A program made the translations under genes and the position numbers. Positions 32,101 to 43,138 of a stretch of DNA of 64,000 bases are shown here, one piece after another. The first letter of the stretch is position 1. Each line of letters opens with the position of its first letter. Origin of the DNA: Morinoia aosen (Eukaryota; Arthropoda; Malacostraca; Amphipoda; Talitridae); contig CM059580.1 in the NCBI GenBank assembly GCA_030386875.1, forward strand, positions 1,206,838 through 1,270,837. Direction: 5' to 3'. The notes beneath the pieces were generated by a model. The model searched no databases and was not told the origin of the DNA. It saw nothing but the letters and a program-made list of their open reading frames with translations.

Positions 32101-35100
32101 CACACAGCCACACAACCACAATGCACACAGCCACACAACCACAATGCACACAGCCACACAATCACAATGCACACAGCCACACAACCATAATGCACACAGC
32201 CCCACAACCACAATGCACACAGCCACACAACCACAATGCACACAGCCACACAAACATAATGCACACAGCCACACAACCACAATGCACACAGCCACACAAC
32301 CACAATGCACACAATCACAATGCACGCAGCCACACAACCACAATGCACACAGCCACACAACCATAATGCACACAGCCACACAACCACAATGCACACAGCC
32401 ACACAACCATAATGCACACAGCCACACAACCACAATGCACACAGCCACACAACCACAATGCACACAGCCACACAACCGCAATGCACACAGCCACACAACC
32501 ACAATGCACACAGCCACACAACCACAATGCACACAATCACAATGCACACAGCCACACAACCACAATGCACACAGCCACACAACCACAATGCACACAGCCA
32601 CACAACCATAATGCACACAGCCACACAACCACAATGCACACAGCCACACAACCACAATGCACACAGCCACACAACCACAATGCACACAGCCACACAACCA
32701 CAATGCACACAGCCACACAACCACAATGCACACAGCCACACAACCACAATGCACACAGCCACACAACCACAATGCACACAATCACAATGCACACAGCCAC
32801 ACAACCACAATGCACACAGCCACACAACCACAATGCACACAGCCACACAACCATAATGCACACAGCCACACAACCACAATGCACACAGCCACACAACCAC
32901 AATGCACACAGCCACACAGCCACAATGCACACAGCCACACAACCATAATGCACACAGCCACACAACCACAATGCACACAGCCACACAACCACAATGCACA
33001 CAGCCACACAACCACAATGCACACAGCCACACAACCACAGTGCAAACAGCCACACAACCACAATGCACACAGCCACACAACCACAATGTACACAGCCACA
33101 CAACCACAATGCACACAACCACAATTCCCCACAGCCACACAACCACAATGCACACAGCCACACAACCACAATGCACACAGCCACACAACCACAAAGCACA
33201 CAGCCACACAACCACAATGCACACAGTCACACAACCACAATTCCCCACAGCCACACAACCACAATGCACACAGCCACACAACCACAATGCACACAGCCAC
33301 ACAACCACAATGCACACAGCCACACAACCACAATGCACACGACCACACAATCCACCACACGTCTCACGTGTAGTCATGACGAAGCCACTGCAGGATCTCT
33401 TCACGTGACATCACGTCGTCTCCGTCGTCGTCTCTTTCTTCCTCGTCGAACTCAGACGGACGCGCGTCTTCGTCCACATCTGGCACAGAATGATGAGAAT
33501 ATCAGCTTTTTGTGATCGACGAATCTGTTGTGGGTATCGCAAATTTTTGTGATCGACGAATCCGTCGTGGGTACCGCAAATTTTTGTGATCAACAAATCC
33601 GTCGTGGGTACCGCAAGTGTTCTGTACTGCCTGAAGGGTCTTTTTGGAAATAATAACGCTCCAATAACTACAGTTAATAACTATTTAACTAGAGCTGATA
33701 AAAGTTACATTAACTAGAGTTAATAACCATGATTTTGGCTGGAGCTATTAAGCAGAACTGATACTACACACCTACACATACACCTACACACATGTAACAT
33801 TCCCACACACACTTACACGTATACACAACCCCCCCACTCACACACCTACACACACGCAACCCCCCCCCCCCCCCACACACACACACACCTACACGTACAC
33901 AACCCCCACTCACACACCTACACACACACAACCCCCCCACTCCCCACACACACACACCTACACACACACAACATACACACAACACACACACCTACACACA
34001 CAACACACAACATACACACAACGCACACCTACACACACACAACACACACACACAACATACACACAACACGTACCTACGCACACCAATACACACACACCTA
34101 CACACCACACACACACACACTCACCAACATTGGCCACAAACTCAGCCCTGCTCAGCACCCCGTCCCCGTCCGCATCCTTGCGTGCCATGGTGTGCGTGTA
34201 GAGCACCTCCAGCGTGTGGGGGTAGCGGTCCGGCTCCCTGGGGTGTGTGGTGTGTTAAATTGCATGTATAGTATGAATCAGTCTATAGTATAGTATCAGT
34301 TGCATGTATCAGTCTGGTATTAAATTGCTCTTTAAATTGCCTGTCTATTGCTCGTATCATGTCTGGTATTAAATTGCAATTGCTCAATGGCAGCTGATTG
34401 GCGTATCACTGATACGCAATGGCAGCAAGTAAAACTGTTATATGACGGTAAAATGGGACATTTCTAAGTGCACCCCCCTCCATTTCAACAACCCCCCTTC
34501 CCTCCCCCACCTGAAGGCCCTGTGCTCCTCCTCCGTCAGGAAACCGTCGTCGTCAGCGTCAGCAGCGTCAAAAAGCTCTCGGTCTTCCTTCAGCTCCTGC
34601 GCACCGTAATTAACAATCAGTCATCATCTTGATCATCATTTCGTCAATATTCACTATCCAGTACATATCATGCTTCAAATCCCATCCTAATCTCCCAAAG
34701 GAATTTTAATTCGATTTGTTTAAATAAATACCTAGAGCACTCTTGTGCGTTTGTAAATAAAATTTCATTCATTCTCATGTCTCCATATCTAACCTAACTG
34801 AACACATAAATGAATAAATTAATGAATAAATTAATTAAATAAATAAATTTACAAAGTTGACAAACACTGGACGTTCATTCACGGTAAACATTCATGGGTG
34901 TTGGCCAGCACGTTCTCCTGAAATCGCCCCTCACCCTCTGTTTGAGCTTCCGCAGCTTCGGATCCTTAGGCAGGATGGCCTCCGCATCCTTGGTGTCCCC
35001 CACGTCTGGGTCGGAGGCGAGGAACTCCTGCCACGTCACCTTGCCGTCGTCGTCCTCGTCTCGCTCGTCGAATGTGGCGGCCGTGTCGTGCGTGCGGATG

Positions 35101-36305
35101 CGTCTGTAGTGTAAAGGGGGGGCATTGTGGCATTTTGTTGGGTACTTCAGCTGTGGTAGGCATAGAGGTTGTGGTATCTAGACTACGGCAGTGCAGCTGT
35201 GGGAGGTGTAGGGGAGTGTGTTAGGCAAAGGGAGGGTCTGGTGTCTAGACTATTGCCCTCTGTTTGAGGCACGAAAATAAATAAGGTATTGACAATACTA
35301 CGCTTATAACATTTGGGTCACAACGTAACTCAGTGAACCTAAGGCGTCACTCACTCCACCGCCTGCTCCATCCAGTCCTGGATTTCTTCAGCGCTGAGAT
35401 ATCCATCTTCGTCCTCATCCACCGAGCGGAGAGCCTTCTTCACCATCTTCAGCAGCACAGCGGTGGGCAGGTCGGGCGTCTCCAGCTCAATGCGGTCGGA
35501 AGCTCACCATTCAGAGTAAAATAAAATAAAATTCGTTCAGGCTTAAGTTACTCAACGAAGCACGAATATTATTTGAGAAAGCAAGTCTGGTATTAAACGG
35601 CAATTAATCAATGGTAGCTATCAGCGTATCACTGATACGTTCGTCCTTCCAATAACAGAGCCGCACAAAATAACGTGGTGATTAGTAACTGAGGTATTGC
35701 CATTTAATATCAAAGTTGAGGTTTTTGTGGCTAACTACCGAGACCAGCTGATGAGCCATGGGTCACATACCGCAGTGTAAATGACCACACCGCGATTGAA
35801 ACAAGGATGCTTTATTCCAATCAATCAAACCTGAAATATATCCTCTTTTCAATTTCTTTCTCAAATATCTTATGACTAACACCAGGACGCAATGAAGGTT
35901 ACCCCTGGTTAAGCCGGTACCCATTTCGGACACTTGGGTAGAGTGGGGAATTGTGGGAGTTCTCCCTTTTCCCAACAGGAATAAAAACGGGTCGCCACTG
36001 CCGGGATTCGAACTGCCAACATCTTTCTATGATGGGCGCGCTCGCAACCACTCGACCACGGTGACCACGATCAAGAAAAGAGCAAGAAACCAGAAGAAAT
36101 TACAATTTGAGGACTATCCCTCACCTCTAGCGAGAACCCTCGCCATGTCCCCGTACTCCTCGTCGTCGTCGTCTTGCTCGGTGATCAGCCGACGTTGTAA
36201 CGTATCGTCATCGTCGTCATCATCGTCGTCAGCTTTGACCTGCACTGCGACGACCAGCAGCAGCGCCAAGATGGCGGCGAGAGACAACGTCTTCTTGGAC
36301 GCCAT
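22954..36305 (-). CDS. CREC-family EF-hand calcium-binding protein (seven exons)
   Basis: Spliced in order: 36305-36125, 35502-35355, 35103-34935, 34596-34511, 34237-34125, 33479-33368, 23137-22954. It totals 993 nt, 330 residues plus TGA, and every GT-AG junction is in phase. A hydrophobic signal peptide (about 5-24) is followed by an Asp run and acidic segment, then six EF-hand loops at about 89-100, 125-136, 179-190, 216-227, 249-260 and 284-295. Five loops have the canonical D-x-D-x-D-G pattern and Glu at position 12; loop 5 has Asp where Gly is usual. Length, signal peptide, six acidic EF-hands and lack of other domains fit Cab45/reticulocalbin/calumenin, low-affinity calcium buffers and chaperones of the ER-Golgi. 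I cannot decide which subfamily. The predicted C terminus, RVEL, is not a clean HDEL-type signal. Confidence 0.93.
23239..23391. mobile_element. Palindromic MITE, family M2, copy 3
   Basis: AAAGGGTGTCCACAACAAAA at the left; ATCGGTCAGTGATACATTAT and GTAGGGCAACC at the right form imperfect inverted ends. Inner arms GATACCGGGAACCAT and ATGGTTCCGGTATC. It lies in the last CREC intron next to exon 7. Confidence 0.75.
23581..33349. repeat. Giant 23-bp minisatellite (about 420 units, 9.8 kb)
   Basis: Units of 23 bases with core ACAATGCACACAG and CCACACAACC, differing mostly by C/T in CACAATG versus CATAATG, by 18-base short units (AATCACAATGCACACAG) and by rare markers (AATTCCCC, CAGTGCAAACAG, CCCCACAACC). 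It fills nearly all of the last CREC intron. The GT-rich minus strand has no stop codons in long stretches, giving open frames up to 2319 codons with a 23-residue period. These are a repeat artefact. Long blocks are repeated at 2399 and 3671 bases. Confidence 0.97.
33368..33479 (-). CDS. CREC gene exon 6: EF-hand 5 (non-canonical)
   Basis: Phase 1 to phase 2, donor GTGAGACG. The loop DDDGDDVMSREE has Asp at positions 1, 3 and 5 and Glu at 12, but Asp rather than Gly at position 6, so calcium affinity may be reduced. The giant 23-bp array starts about 20 bases past the donor. Retention of the intron would give a stop at the second codon. Confidence 0.92.
33765..34121. repeat. CA/GT-rich low-complexity tract starting at the CREC exon 5 donor
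   Basis: CA dinucleotides mixed with CCTACACACACA and C runs (one of about 15 C near 33858). Read in gene orientation it begins within the GTGAGTGTGTGTGTG donor. Confidence 0.92.
34125..34237 (-). CDS. CREC gene exon 5: EF-hand 4
   Basis: Phase 2 to phase 1. Loop DADGDGVLSRAE followed by F-V. The donor GTGAGTG runs straight into a (GT)n tract. Confidence 0.93.
34300..34435 (-). repeat. Dispersed intronic repeat with GTATCACTGATAC palindrome, copy 1
   Basis: TCTGGTATTAAATTGCAATT, then TCAATGGCAGCTGATTGGCG and GTATCACTGATAC. The same order recurs at 35585-35640 in another intron of this gene. Confidence 0.65.
34511..34596 (-). CDS. CREC gene exon 4: EF-hand 3
   Basis: Phase 0 to phase 2. Loop DADDDGFLTEEE with the expected flanking helices. 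Confidence 0.93.
34935..35103 (-). CDS. CREC gene exon 3: EF-hand 2
   Basis: Phase 2 to phase 0. Loop DEDDDGKVTWQE followed by F-L, as in CREC proteins, then a charged linker. Confidence 0.93.
35355..35502 (-). CDS. CREC gene exon 2: EF-hand 1
   Basis: Enters in phase 1, leaves in phase 2 at GTGAGT. It contains loop DEDEDGYLSAEE preceded by an amphipathic helix. Confidence 0.93.
35585..35642 (-). repeat. Dispersed intronic repeat with GTATCACTGATAC palindrome, copy 2
   Basis: TCTGGTATTAAACGGCAATT, TCAATGGTAGCTATCAGCG and GTATCACTGATAC, about 85% like copy 1. Confidence 0.65.
35785..36075 (-). mobile_element. tRNA-derived SINE, copy 1
   Basis: On the minus strand it starts at GTCACCGTGGTCGAGTGGTT (A-box-like) and about 35 bases later has GTTCGAATCCCGG (B box), followed by a non-tRNA body and a GATTGGAATAAAGCATCC tail. 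The second copy at 42858 confirms the boundaries. It lies in CREC intron 1, in the same orientation as the gene. Confidence 0.85.
36125..36305 (-). CDS. CREC gene exon 1: signal peptide and Asp run
   Basis: The ATG sits in AAAATGG, a good start context. It encodes a hydrophobic leader (LAAILALLLVVAVQV), nine consecutive Asp residues, and a second acidic patch. The donor is GAG|GTGAGG, phase 1. Confidence 0.93.
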
Positions 36306-36980
36306 TTTGAAATTCTTGCGTGTTCTGAGGTAATGAAACTATTTCTGAGGGATAAAAATGTGAGTTACTACCATAGATGGCGAATAGGAAACTATTGTAG
36401 AGATAGATATATGTAATTGGTTTGCCTTAAGCAAATCCGAATTGCAAATAAATGACCATTATAATAACACAATAATGGTGCTTACAATTATGGTCGAGTG
36501 AATCATTTGTGAGATACAACGCATGCAATAATTTTTTTAGGGTGGTTTCATTTTTGTCAGCGTAAGAACTCGAAGAAAATCAGCTCATGTGAAGTAAAAA
36601 TGAGAGCGCTGTGGTGTCCCCAAAATGTGGTGAGGCGGTAGCAACACCACAATACGGTGACGTTGATATATATATATATAAAAAAGTAAACACAGTCCCG
36701 CCCAAGATTGCCTTGTGCGGCACCGTACTTACCAACTCTACTGAACAAACACAAACTACAAACATCTGTTCCAGAGGGAGTAAAATTTGAGCGACTCAGG
36801 TGTGCGTGACTCACACACACTCAGTTTAAACATTTCCCTCTTTTGGTTCGTGATTTTGCAGGAGTCGGACACCTCAGCAAACAGCGAGAAGCTATGTGTC
36901 AACACAGCGTCGCCGCATAGCCCGTGTCTGTCTCGCTGCTTCTGGTGAACTTGTGTTTTCGCTCTCTAGCGGTCGTACTG
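36306..36980 (-). promoter_or_regulatory. Upstream region of the CREC gene (not resolved)
   Basis: The promoter and 5' untranslated region must lie here, but no single core promoter element is convincing. A segment at about 36860-36935 (GAGTCGGACACC, CAGCGTCGCCGCATA) resembles 43465-43530, so at least part is repeat. Confidence 0.3.
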
Positions 36981-36984
36981 GGAA

Positions 36985-37535
36985 AAAGCCGTGTGTGGGT
37001 GTGTAGAGTAGGGTGTGGGGTGTGTGTTGTGCGTGTAGCATAGAGTGTATGATGTGTGTGTAGGTCACGCGTGGAGTAGAGTGTGTGGTGTGTATACCGT
37101 GGTGTAGATTGCGTGTAGAGTTGGGTGTGTAGAGTAGTGATATATGGCGTGTGTAGGTTGCTTGTGGTGTGTGTAGATTGCGTGTAGAGTAGGGTGTGTG
37201 GCGTGTTAGATTGCGTGTAGATTAGGGTGTGTGGCGCGTGTAGATTGCGTGTAGAGTAGGGTGTGTGGCGTGTGTAAATTGCATGTAGATTAAAGTGTGT
37301 GGCGTATGTAGATTGCGTGTAAAGTAGAGTGCGTGGCGTGTGTAGATTGCGTGTAGATTAGGGTGCGTGGCGTGTGTAGGTTTCGTGTAGCGTAGGGTGT
37401 GTGGTGTGTAGGTTGCGTGTAGTGCAGGGCATGTTTGCTCTATAGTGTGAGGGGTGTTTGGAGTAAGTGTGTGTGATGTAGAATGTGATGTATGCAGTGT
37501 AGAGTGAACATGGAGTGTTGGGTAGGGTGTGTGTA
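36985..37535. repeat. GT-rich tandem repeat of about 55 bp
   Basis: Irregular units built from GTGTAGATTGCGTGTAGAGT and AGGGTGTGTGGCGTG. Confidence 0.88.
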
Positions 37536-37909
37536 GTGTGCGAGTGTGCTCAACCATATGAGAGCAGCGGAGAAGAGCTTATGAACCATCACGAAATAAT
37601 GACATGTTTTTCAATAATTACTTTTTGTATAAACACGAATAGCTCTCTTTCTTGCTTGCTCGACTGGTATGTTTGTCGATTCACCAATTTTCACGTTTTT
37701 GTAACATGGCTGCGAATTGCAACTCCAGCAGCTAAGTTGCAATAAAGCTAGAAACTTTGACGTTATAAAGGGCATCATGTCCTGGTATCCAGTATACAGG
37801 ACAGAAGCAGCGGCAACTACATCGAACAAGAAAAATCTTCCAAAATAAGGGGTATATTGATTGTTTTTTGTTCTTTATTGAGAAACTAATGTACACGGCC
37901 CGTCACAAA

Positions 37910-38860
37910 TGATGGGATCCGATATTATCCTTGAATAAATCCTGCAGATATGGATGTCCATGCAATAAATATATCCATCCCAACAGTACCCGCCATTAAA
38001 TAAATCCTGCAGGTGTGGATGCCCAACAAATATATCCATCCCAACAGTACCCGCCATTAAATAAATCCTGCAGGTGTGGCTGCCCAACAAATATATCCAT
38101 CCCAACAGTACCCGCCATTAAATAAATCCTGCAGGTGTGGATGCCCAACAAATATATCCATCCCAACAGTACCCGCCATTAAATAAATCCTGCAGATGTG
38201 GATGCCCAACAAATATATTCATCCCAACAGTACCCGCCATTAAATAAATCCTGCAGATGTGGATGCCTAACAAATATATCCATCCCAACAGTACCCGCCA
38301 TTAAATAAATCCTCCAGATGTGGATGCCCAACAAATATATCCATCCCAACAGTACCCGCCATTAAATAAATCCTGCAGATGTGGATGCCTAACAAATATA
38401 TCCATCCCAACAGTACCCGCCATTAAATAAATTCTGCAGATGTGGATGCCCAACAAATATATCCATCCCAACAGTACCCGCCATTAAATAAATCCTGCAG
38501 ATGTGGATGCCTAACAAATATATCCATCCCGACAGTACCCGCCATTAAATAAATCCTCCAGATGTGGATGCCCAACAAATATATCCATCCCAACAGTACC
38601 CGCCATTAAATAAATCCTGCAGATGTGGATGCCTAACAAATATACCCATCCCAACAGTACCCGCCATTAAATAAATTCTGCAGATGTGGATGCCCAACAA
38701 ATATATCCATCCCAACAGTACCCGCCATTAAATAAATCCTGCAGATGTGGATGCCCAACAAATATATCCATCCCAACAGTACCCGCCATTGAATAAATCC
38801 TGCAGATGTGGATGCCCAACAAATATATCCATCCCAACAGTACCCGCCATCAAAATATTC
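37910..38860. repeat. 61-bp tandem repeat, about 15 copies
   Basis: Units contain CAACAGTACCCGCCATTAAA and CTGCAGATGTGGATGCC with few substitutions, some alternating between units (GCCCAAC versus GCCTAAC). A single inverted unit with the same right flank occurs at 52885-53010. Confidence 0.95.
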
Positions 38861-38945
38861 TTGTACTTGTGCACTGGTGAAACTCGTATCACAGATACGG
38901 TCATTGAGCGTCCTTGTGAGCGTCACAGACACACGCACCAACCAA
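38861..38945. mobile_element. Right flank of the 61-bp array, shared with an inverted copy
   Basis: AAAATATTCTTGTACTTGTG, GTGAAAC-GTATCACAGATAC and GGTCATTGAGCGTCCT are found reverse-complemented at 52885-52960. Array and flank are therefore one dispersed element. Confidence 0.75.
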
Positions 38946-39078
38946 TTGTATGAGTTCACTCAGGTGCCCATTGTGATAACATACCATATATTACGCATAG
39001 AATAATATATAAATTTATTTATTTGTGAATTCAAGGAGACACCTGGTGCTTTTTATACATGTAATATTGATTCTATGA

Positions 39079-39104
39079 CTCCCCCCCCCCCCCCCCTCCC
39101 CCAA
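39079..39104. repeat. Poly-C run
   Basis: About 17 C, then TCCCCC. Confidence 0.9.
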
Positions 39105-39769
39105 GTAAAATGCTTTACCATGTATGTGTTGGTGCGTGACGTATAGAAGCAGTGCACCACTTGAGAGCATACCTGTCGATTATTGGTGACCTGCTCAGCT
39201 CTCTGGGTGTTGTTTTGTTTGCGGTGACCAAGACATCTTTTCAACGAATAAAACTCTGTCTCCAGGTGATAACCAAGCTGCTACAGAAACTTCAGTATCG
39301 AAGCTTCAATGTTGTGATTTTCTAGGTAAAAATATTTTGATTTCATGGACCAATGAACCAAAAAAAGAAGAAATTTGTCAAAGTTGAATGTCCAAAAAAT
39401 CGACCCAGAATTTTATAGCTGCAAGAGTTCTTATTCCTGTTGAATATCGCAGGTTTGTATCACTAAATTACAATTCAGCTTTAGTTGAGGTATATCAACG
39501 CTCTATTTAAAGGTACCACACTTCATGCACTCCTTACCTTAGTGTTTCGATGGATAGACTGTGCGGTTCCAAGATATTTTAATGAAAGATTCGCGAAAAT
39601 CTCAAGAAATTTCTTGATTTCAGACTCTGTTTCCAACTGTTTTTCTGGAACATTGTTGTCAACCACCAGATTAGCACTTTCTTTATCGCCAAAGCTCTAA
39701 ACGAGGGTTTTTTTCAAATAAAATTTGAACATGACGAGCTCTCAGGTTCTATAAACTTTTTTGAGTTGT

Positions 39770-39915
39770 AATGAACCGCAGTGCAATGCAGGGTAGTGTT
39801 AGGCAGCGCAGTGCAGTGCACAGCATACAATTCAGTGCAGTGCAGGGTATAGTAAAGCAGTGCATTGCAGACAGTTTGCAGTGCAGTACAGCGTGCAGTG
39901 CAGTGTACAGCAGAC
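39770..39915. repeat. Degenerate GCAGT repeat
   Basis: Interspersed GCAGTGCAGTGCA and CAGTGTACAGC motifs over about 145 bases. Confidence 0.8.
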
Positions 39916-40119
39916 ACAGACGGCCGAGGATATCCTGAGTTAAGCAGATTTGGAGGCACCGCAACAGCGCGCGCTATCTTTTCTTTACAAATGACACTCA
40001 AGCAAACCTCACAACCCCCTCCTTTTAAGGGGTGGGGATGGGGAAACTTCTCCTACCCACCCAAACTTTTAGAATTGTGTTGAGTCAACCGTTCAGTCAA
40101 CTAATCCTTAGCTGTCATT

Positions 40120-41455
40120 CATAAGATGATCTTGTATTCGAGATACCCCAGTCATTCATAAGATGATCCAGTATTCTAGATACCCCAGTCATTCATAAGA
40201 TGATCCAGTATTCTAGATACCCCAGTCATTCATAAGATGATTTAGTATTTTAGATACCCCAGTCATTCATAAGATGATCCAGTATTCTAGGTACCCCAGT
40301 CATTGATAAGATAATCCAGTATTCTAGATACCCCAGTCATTCATGAGATGATCCAGTATTCTAGATACCCCAGTCATTCATAAGATGATCCAGTATTCTA
40401 GATACCCCAGTCATTCATAAGATGATCCAGTATTCTAGATACCCCAGTCATTCATAAGATGATCCAGTATTCTAGATGCCCCAGTTATTCATAAGATGAT
40501 TCAGTATTTTAGATACCCCAGTCATTCATAAGATGATCCAGTATTCTAGATACCCCAGTCATTCATAAGATGATCCAGTATTCTAGATACCCCAGTCATT
40601 CATAAGATGATCCAGTATTCTAGATACCCCAGTCATTCATAAGATGGTCCAGTATTCTGGATACCTCAGTCATTCATAAGATGAACCAGTATTCTAGATA
40701 CCCCAGTCATTCATAAGATGATCCAGTATTCTAGATACCCCAGTCATTCATAAGATGATCCAGTATTCTAGATACCCCAGTCATTCATAAGATGATCCAG
40801 TATTTTAGATACCCCAGTCATTCATAAGATGATCCAGTATTCTAGGTACCCCAGTCATTCATAAGATGATCCAGTATTCTAGATACCCCAGTCATTCATA
40901 AGATGATCCAGTATTCTAGATACCCCAGTCATTCATAAGATGATCCAGTATTCTAGATACCCCAGTCATCCATAAGATGGTCCAGTATTCTGGATACCTC
41001 AGTCATTCATAAGATGAACCAGTATTCTAGATACCCCATTCATTCATAAGATGATCCAGTATTCTAGATACCCCAGTCATTCATAAGATGATCCAGTATT
41101 CTAGATACCCCAGTCATTCATAAGATGATCCAGTATTCTAGATACCCCAGTCATTCATAAGATGATCCAGTATTCTAGGTACCCCAGTCATTCATAAGAT
41201 GATCCAGTATTCTAGATACCCCAGTCATTCATAAGATGATCCAGTATTCTAGATACCCCAGTCATTCATAAGATGATCCAGTATTCTAGATACCCCAGTC
41301 ATTCATAATATGATCCAGTATTCTAGATACCCCAGTCATTCATAAGATGATCCAGTATTCTAGATACCCCAGTCATTCATAAGATGATCCAGTATTCTAG
41401 ATACCCCAGTCATTCATAAGATGATCCAGTATTCTAGAGACCCCAGTCATTCATA
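40120..41455. repeat. 37-bp tandem repeat (about 36 copies) with 333-bp higher-order units
   Basis: Units of AGTCATTCATAAGATGATCC plus AGTATTCTAGATACCCC. Rare variants recur exactly nine units apart: TAGGTACC at 40843 and 41176, and the GGTCC..CTGGATACCTC..GAACC trio near 40645 and 40978. Confidence 0.96.
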
Positions 41456-41804
41456 ACAAGATTCAAGAATCGAGACAGTACAAAATCTCATTTTAATTTT
41501 TCGTTGCAGTTTTGGAAAATTCGTACAAGATGATGCAATATTACTTGAATGTAGATTACTCTCCCCATTTGGATGCGGTGAAGGGAAAATTTTCTCCGAT
41601 GCGAAAAGTAAGATTCTGGTGACTTTGAATTGGTAAAACGCTCGAAAAAGGCTTATTTTCTTACAACCGACCCCTGAACTTGTGGTTTTTGAATTTTGAG
41701 GGCTATTCTTGCACTTCTTGCAATTTTATTCTTTTAAACTATGTTATATGTTGTGAGTCACAGCCAACGCTAGTATTTCTCCTGAAGCGCTACCAAGCCC
41801 TTTA

Positions 41805-41870
41805 TTACTTCTACTACTACTATTATATTACTACTCCTCCTACTACTATTACTACTACAACTACTAGGGC
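41805..41870. repeat. (TAC/ACT)n trinucleotide tract
   Basis: Interrupted TACTAC/CTCCTACTACTATT run. Confidence 0.85.
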
Positions 41871-42274
41871 CCAACGGCGCTCCCAACGTAGTGTTGGCGC
41901 TCCAATTAGTGAAAATAAAATTAAACATCTGATTTATCTTCCGTAAAATTCAACTCGTACTATTTTGCTTGAACTTTTCCTAAGCAAACCCAATCCAATA
42001 TGCATTTAAGATGCTCTTTATATGCTTCTCTAAATACCCTCGAAACTTAGAGGGAAAAGTGTTGCCCTGAGCAAGAGAGCAACACTTCGCACCGACTCAC
42101 CGCTGCTGCTGCGTACTGGTGTTGTGTACACGAGGCGCCGAGGTGTACACAGGCACACCTGACACCACGCACAGCACCTGACCACACAACACGCACACAA
42201 CTCACACACACCTATACACAGGAATGCCACAGCGCCCTCGATTTTTGCTCTAAGATCACACAGTGGTTTTCTTC

Positions 42275-42510
42275 TTAACACGATAACTGCGATGGGTAAA
42301 ACTGAAGTTCAATATTGAATCAAATTTCAAGTCAATAAAAAAAATTGTGGTATTCAACTTTGAAAATAGCAAACATTAACTGTATTGCGCCTTCATTTAG
42401 TTTTCATTAAGTATTAATAAAAAATGAGTTAGCGACTGCAGGTGGGTCAGCAGCACTATGAAAATCACCTAAGTGACCACCGGTGGGTCACTCAGCAGAA
42501 AATGTGTTAA
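42275..42510. mobile_element. TTAA-flanked piggyBac-like MITE
   Basis: Starts TTAACACGATAACTGCGATG and ends GCAGAAAATGTGTTAA; TTAA is at both ends. The interior TTCAATATTGAAT, GGTGGGTCAGCAGC matches the 6573 copy. Confidence 0.75.
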
Positions 42511-42672
42511 TACTCAAAAAATTATTTTTTAAATTCCCATATTTTTGAAAGTCTTATAAATATTTAAAGAGTTCTGTCGCAACAACTAATTAAGCTCAGC
42601 TTCGTGTACTTGCTATTGTTTTTTTTGTGAGGTTGCGGGGAAGTAATTGTCTGCACGATCACTTCTAAAAAA

Positions 42673-42702
42673 CGAAAGAAAGAAAGAAAGAAAGAAAGAA
42701 AA
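42673..42702. repeat. (GAAA)n microsatellite
   Basis: Seven GAAA units in a row. Confidence 0.95.
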
Positions 42703-42857
42703 ATATAAATTTCATTTCTATATCTCTTAACCAGTCATGAGATTGAAACGCAATGTTATTTTTTCCAAAATTTTCACAAAATTTTGCCCTGACAAAATCT
42801 TTCTAGCAGTACAAATAAATATATTTCTCAATCAGTTCTTCATTTTTCTCTTTCTGT

Positions 42858-43138
42858 GCTCGCCGTGGCACAGTGGTTAAGGGATTGGCTTTGTATGTTG
42901 GAGACGAGGGTTCGTATCCCGGTGCTGGCTCGGAGATTTTCCCCGTTGGGTATAAGGGAAAGCTCAAACACAATACCCCACTCAACCCAGGTGTCGGAAA
43001 TGGGTACCGGCTTTACGGGGGAACCGTCATGGTGTCCTATATATAGTGTTAGATATAAGATATTCGAAAATTCGAAAAACCAATGCTAAGATCATATTTA
43101 TCAGGCTTGATTGGAAATAAAGCATCCCAAAGATGCCG
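42858..43138 (+). mobile_element. tRNA-derived SINE, copy 2
   Basis: CTCGCCGTGGCACAGTGGTT (A-box region) and GAGGGTTCGTATCCCGG (B box) in tRNA spacing, then a body with CAATACCCCACTCAACCCAG and GTCGGAAATGGGTACCGG shared with copy 1, and tail TTGGAAATAAAGCATCCC. Probably transcribed by RNA polymerase III when active. Confidence 0.87.

Noticed and set aside
23581..33349. CRISPR-like array
   Set aside because: Adjacent units are near-identical with no unique spacers, and the genome is eukaryotic.
23423..33404. Very long minus-strand open frames (up to 2319 codons) and plus-strand His/Thr/Gln-rich frames in the 23-bp array
   Set aside because: A 23-bp unit read in three frames gives a 23-residue period. 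The GT-rich strand simply lacks stop codons. The array lies in an intron, and the retained-intron frame from exon 6 stops at once.
42030..42270. Possible extra exon in a GC-richer stretch
   Set aside because: No family similarity and no consistent splice sites; CA-rich composition explains the open frame.
42858..42935. Functional tRNA gene
   Set aside because: A and B boxes are present, but the cloverleaf is not maintained and the same head occurs in a second SINE copy.
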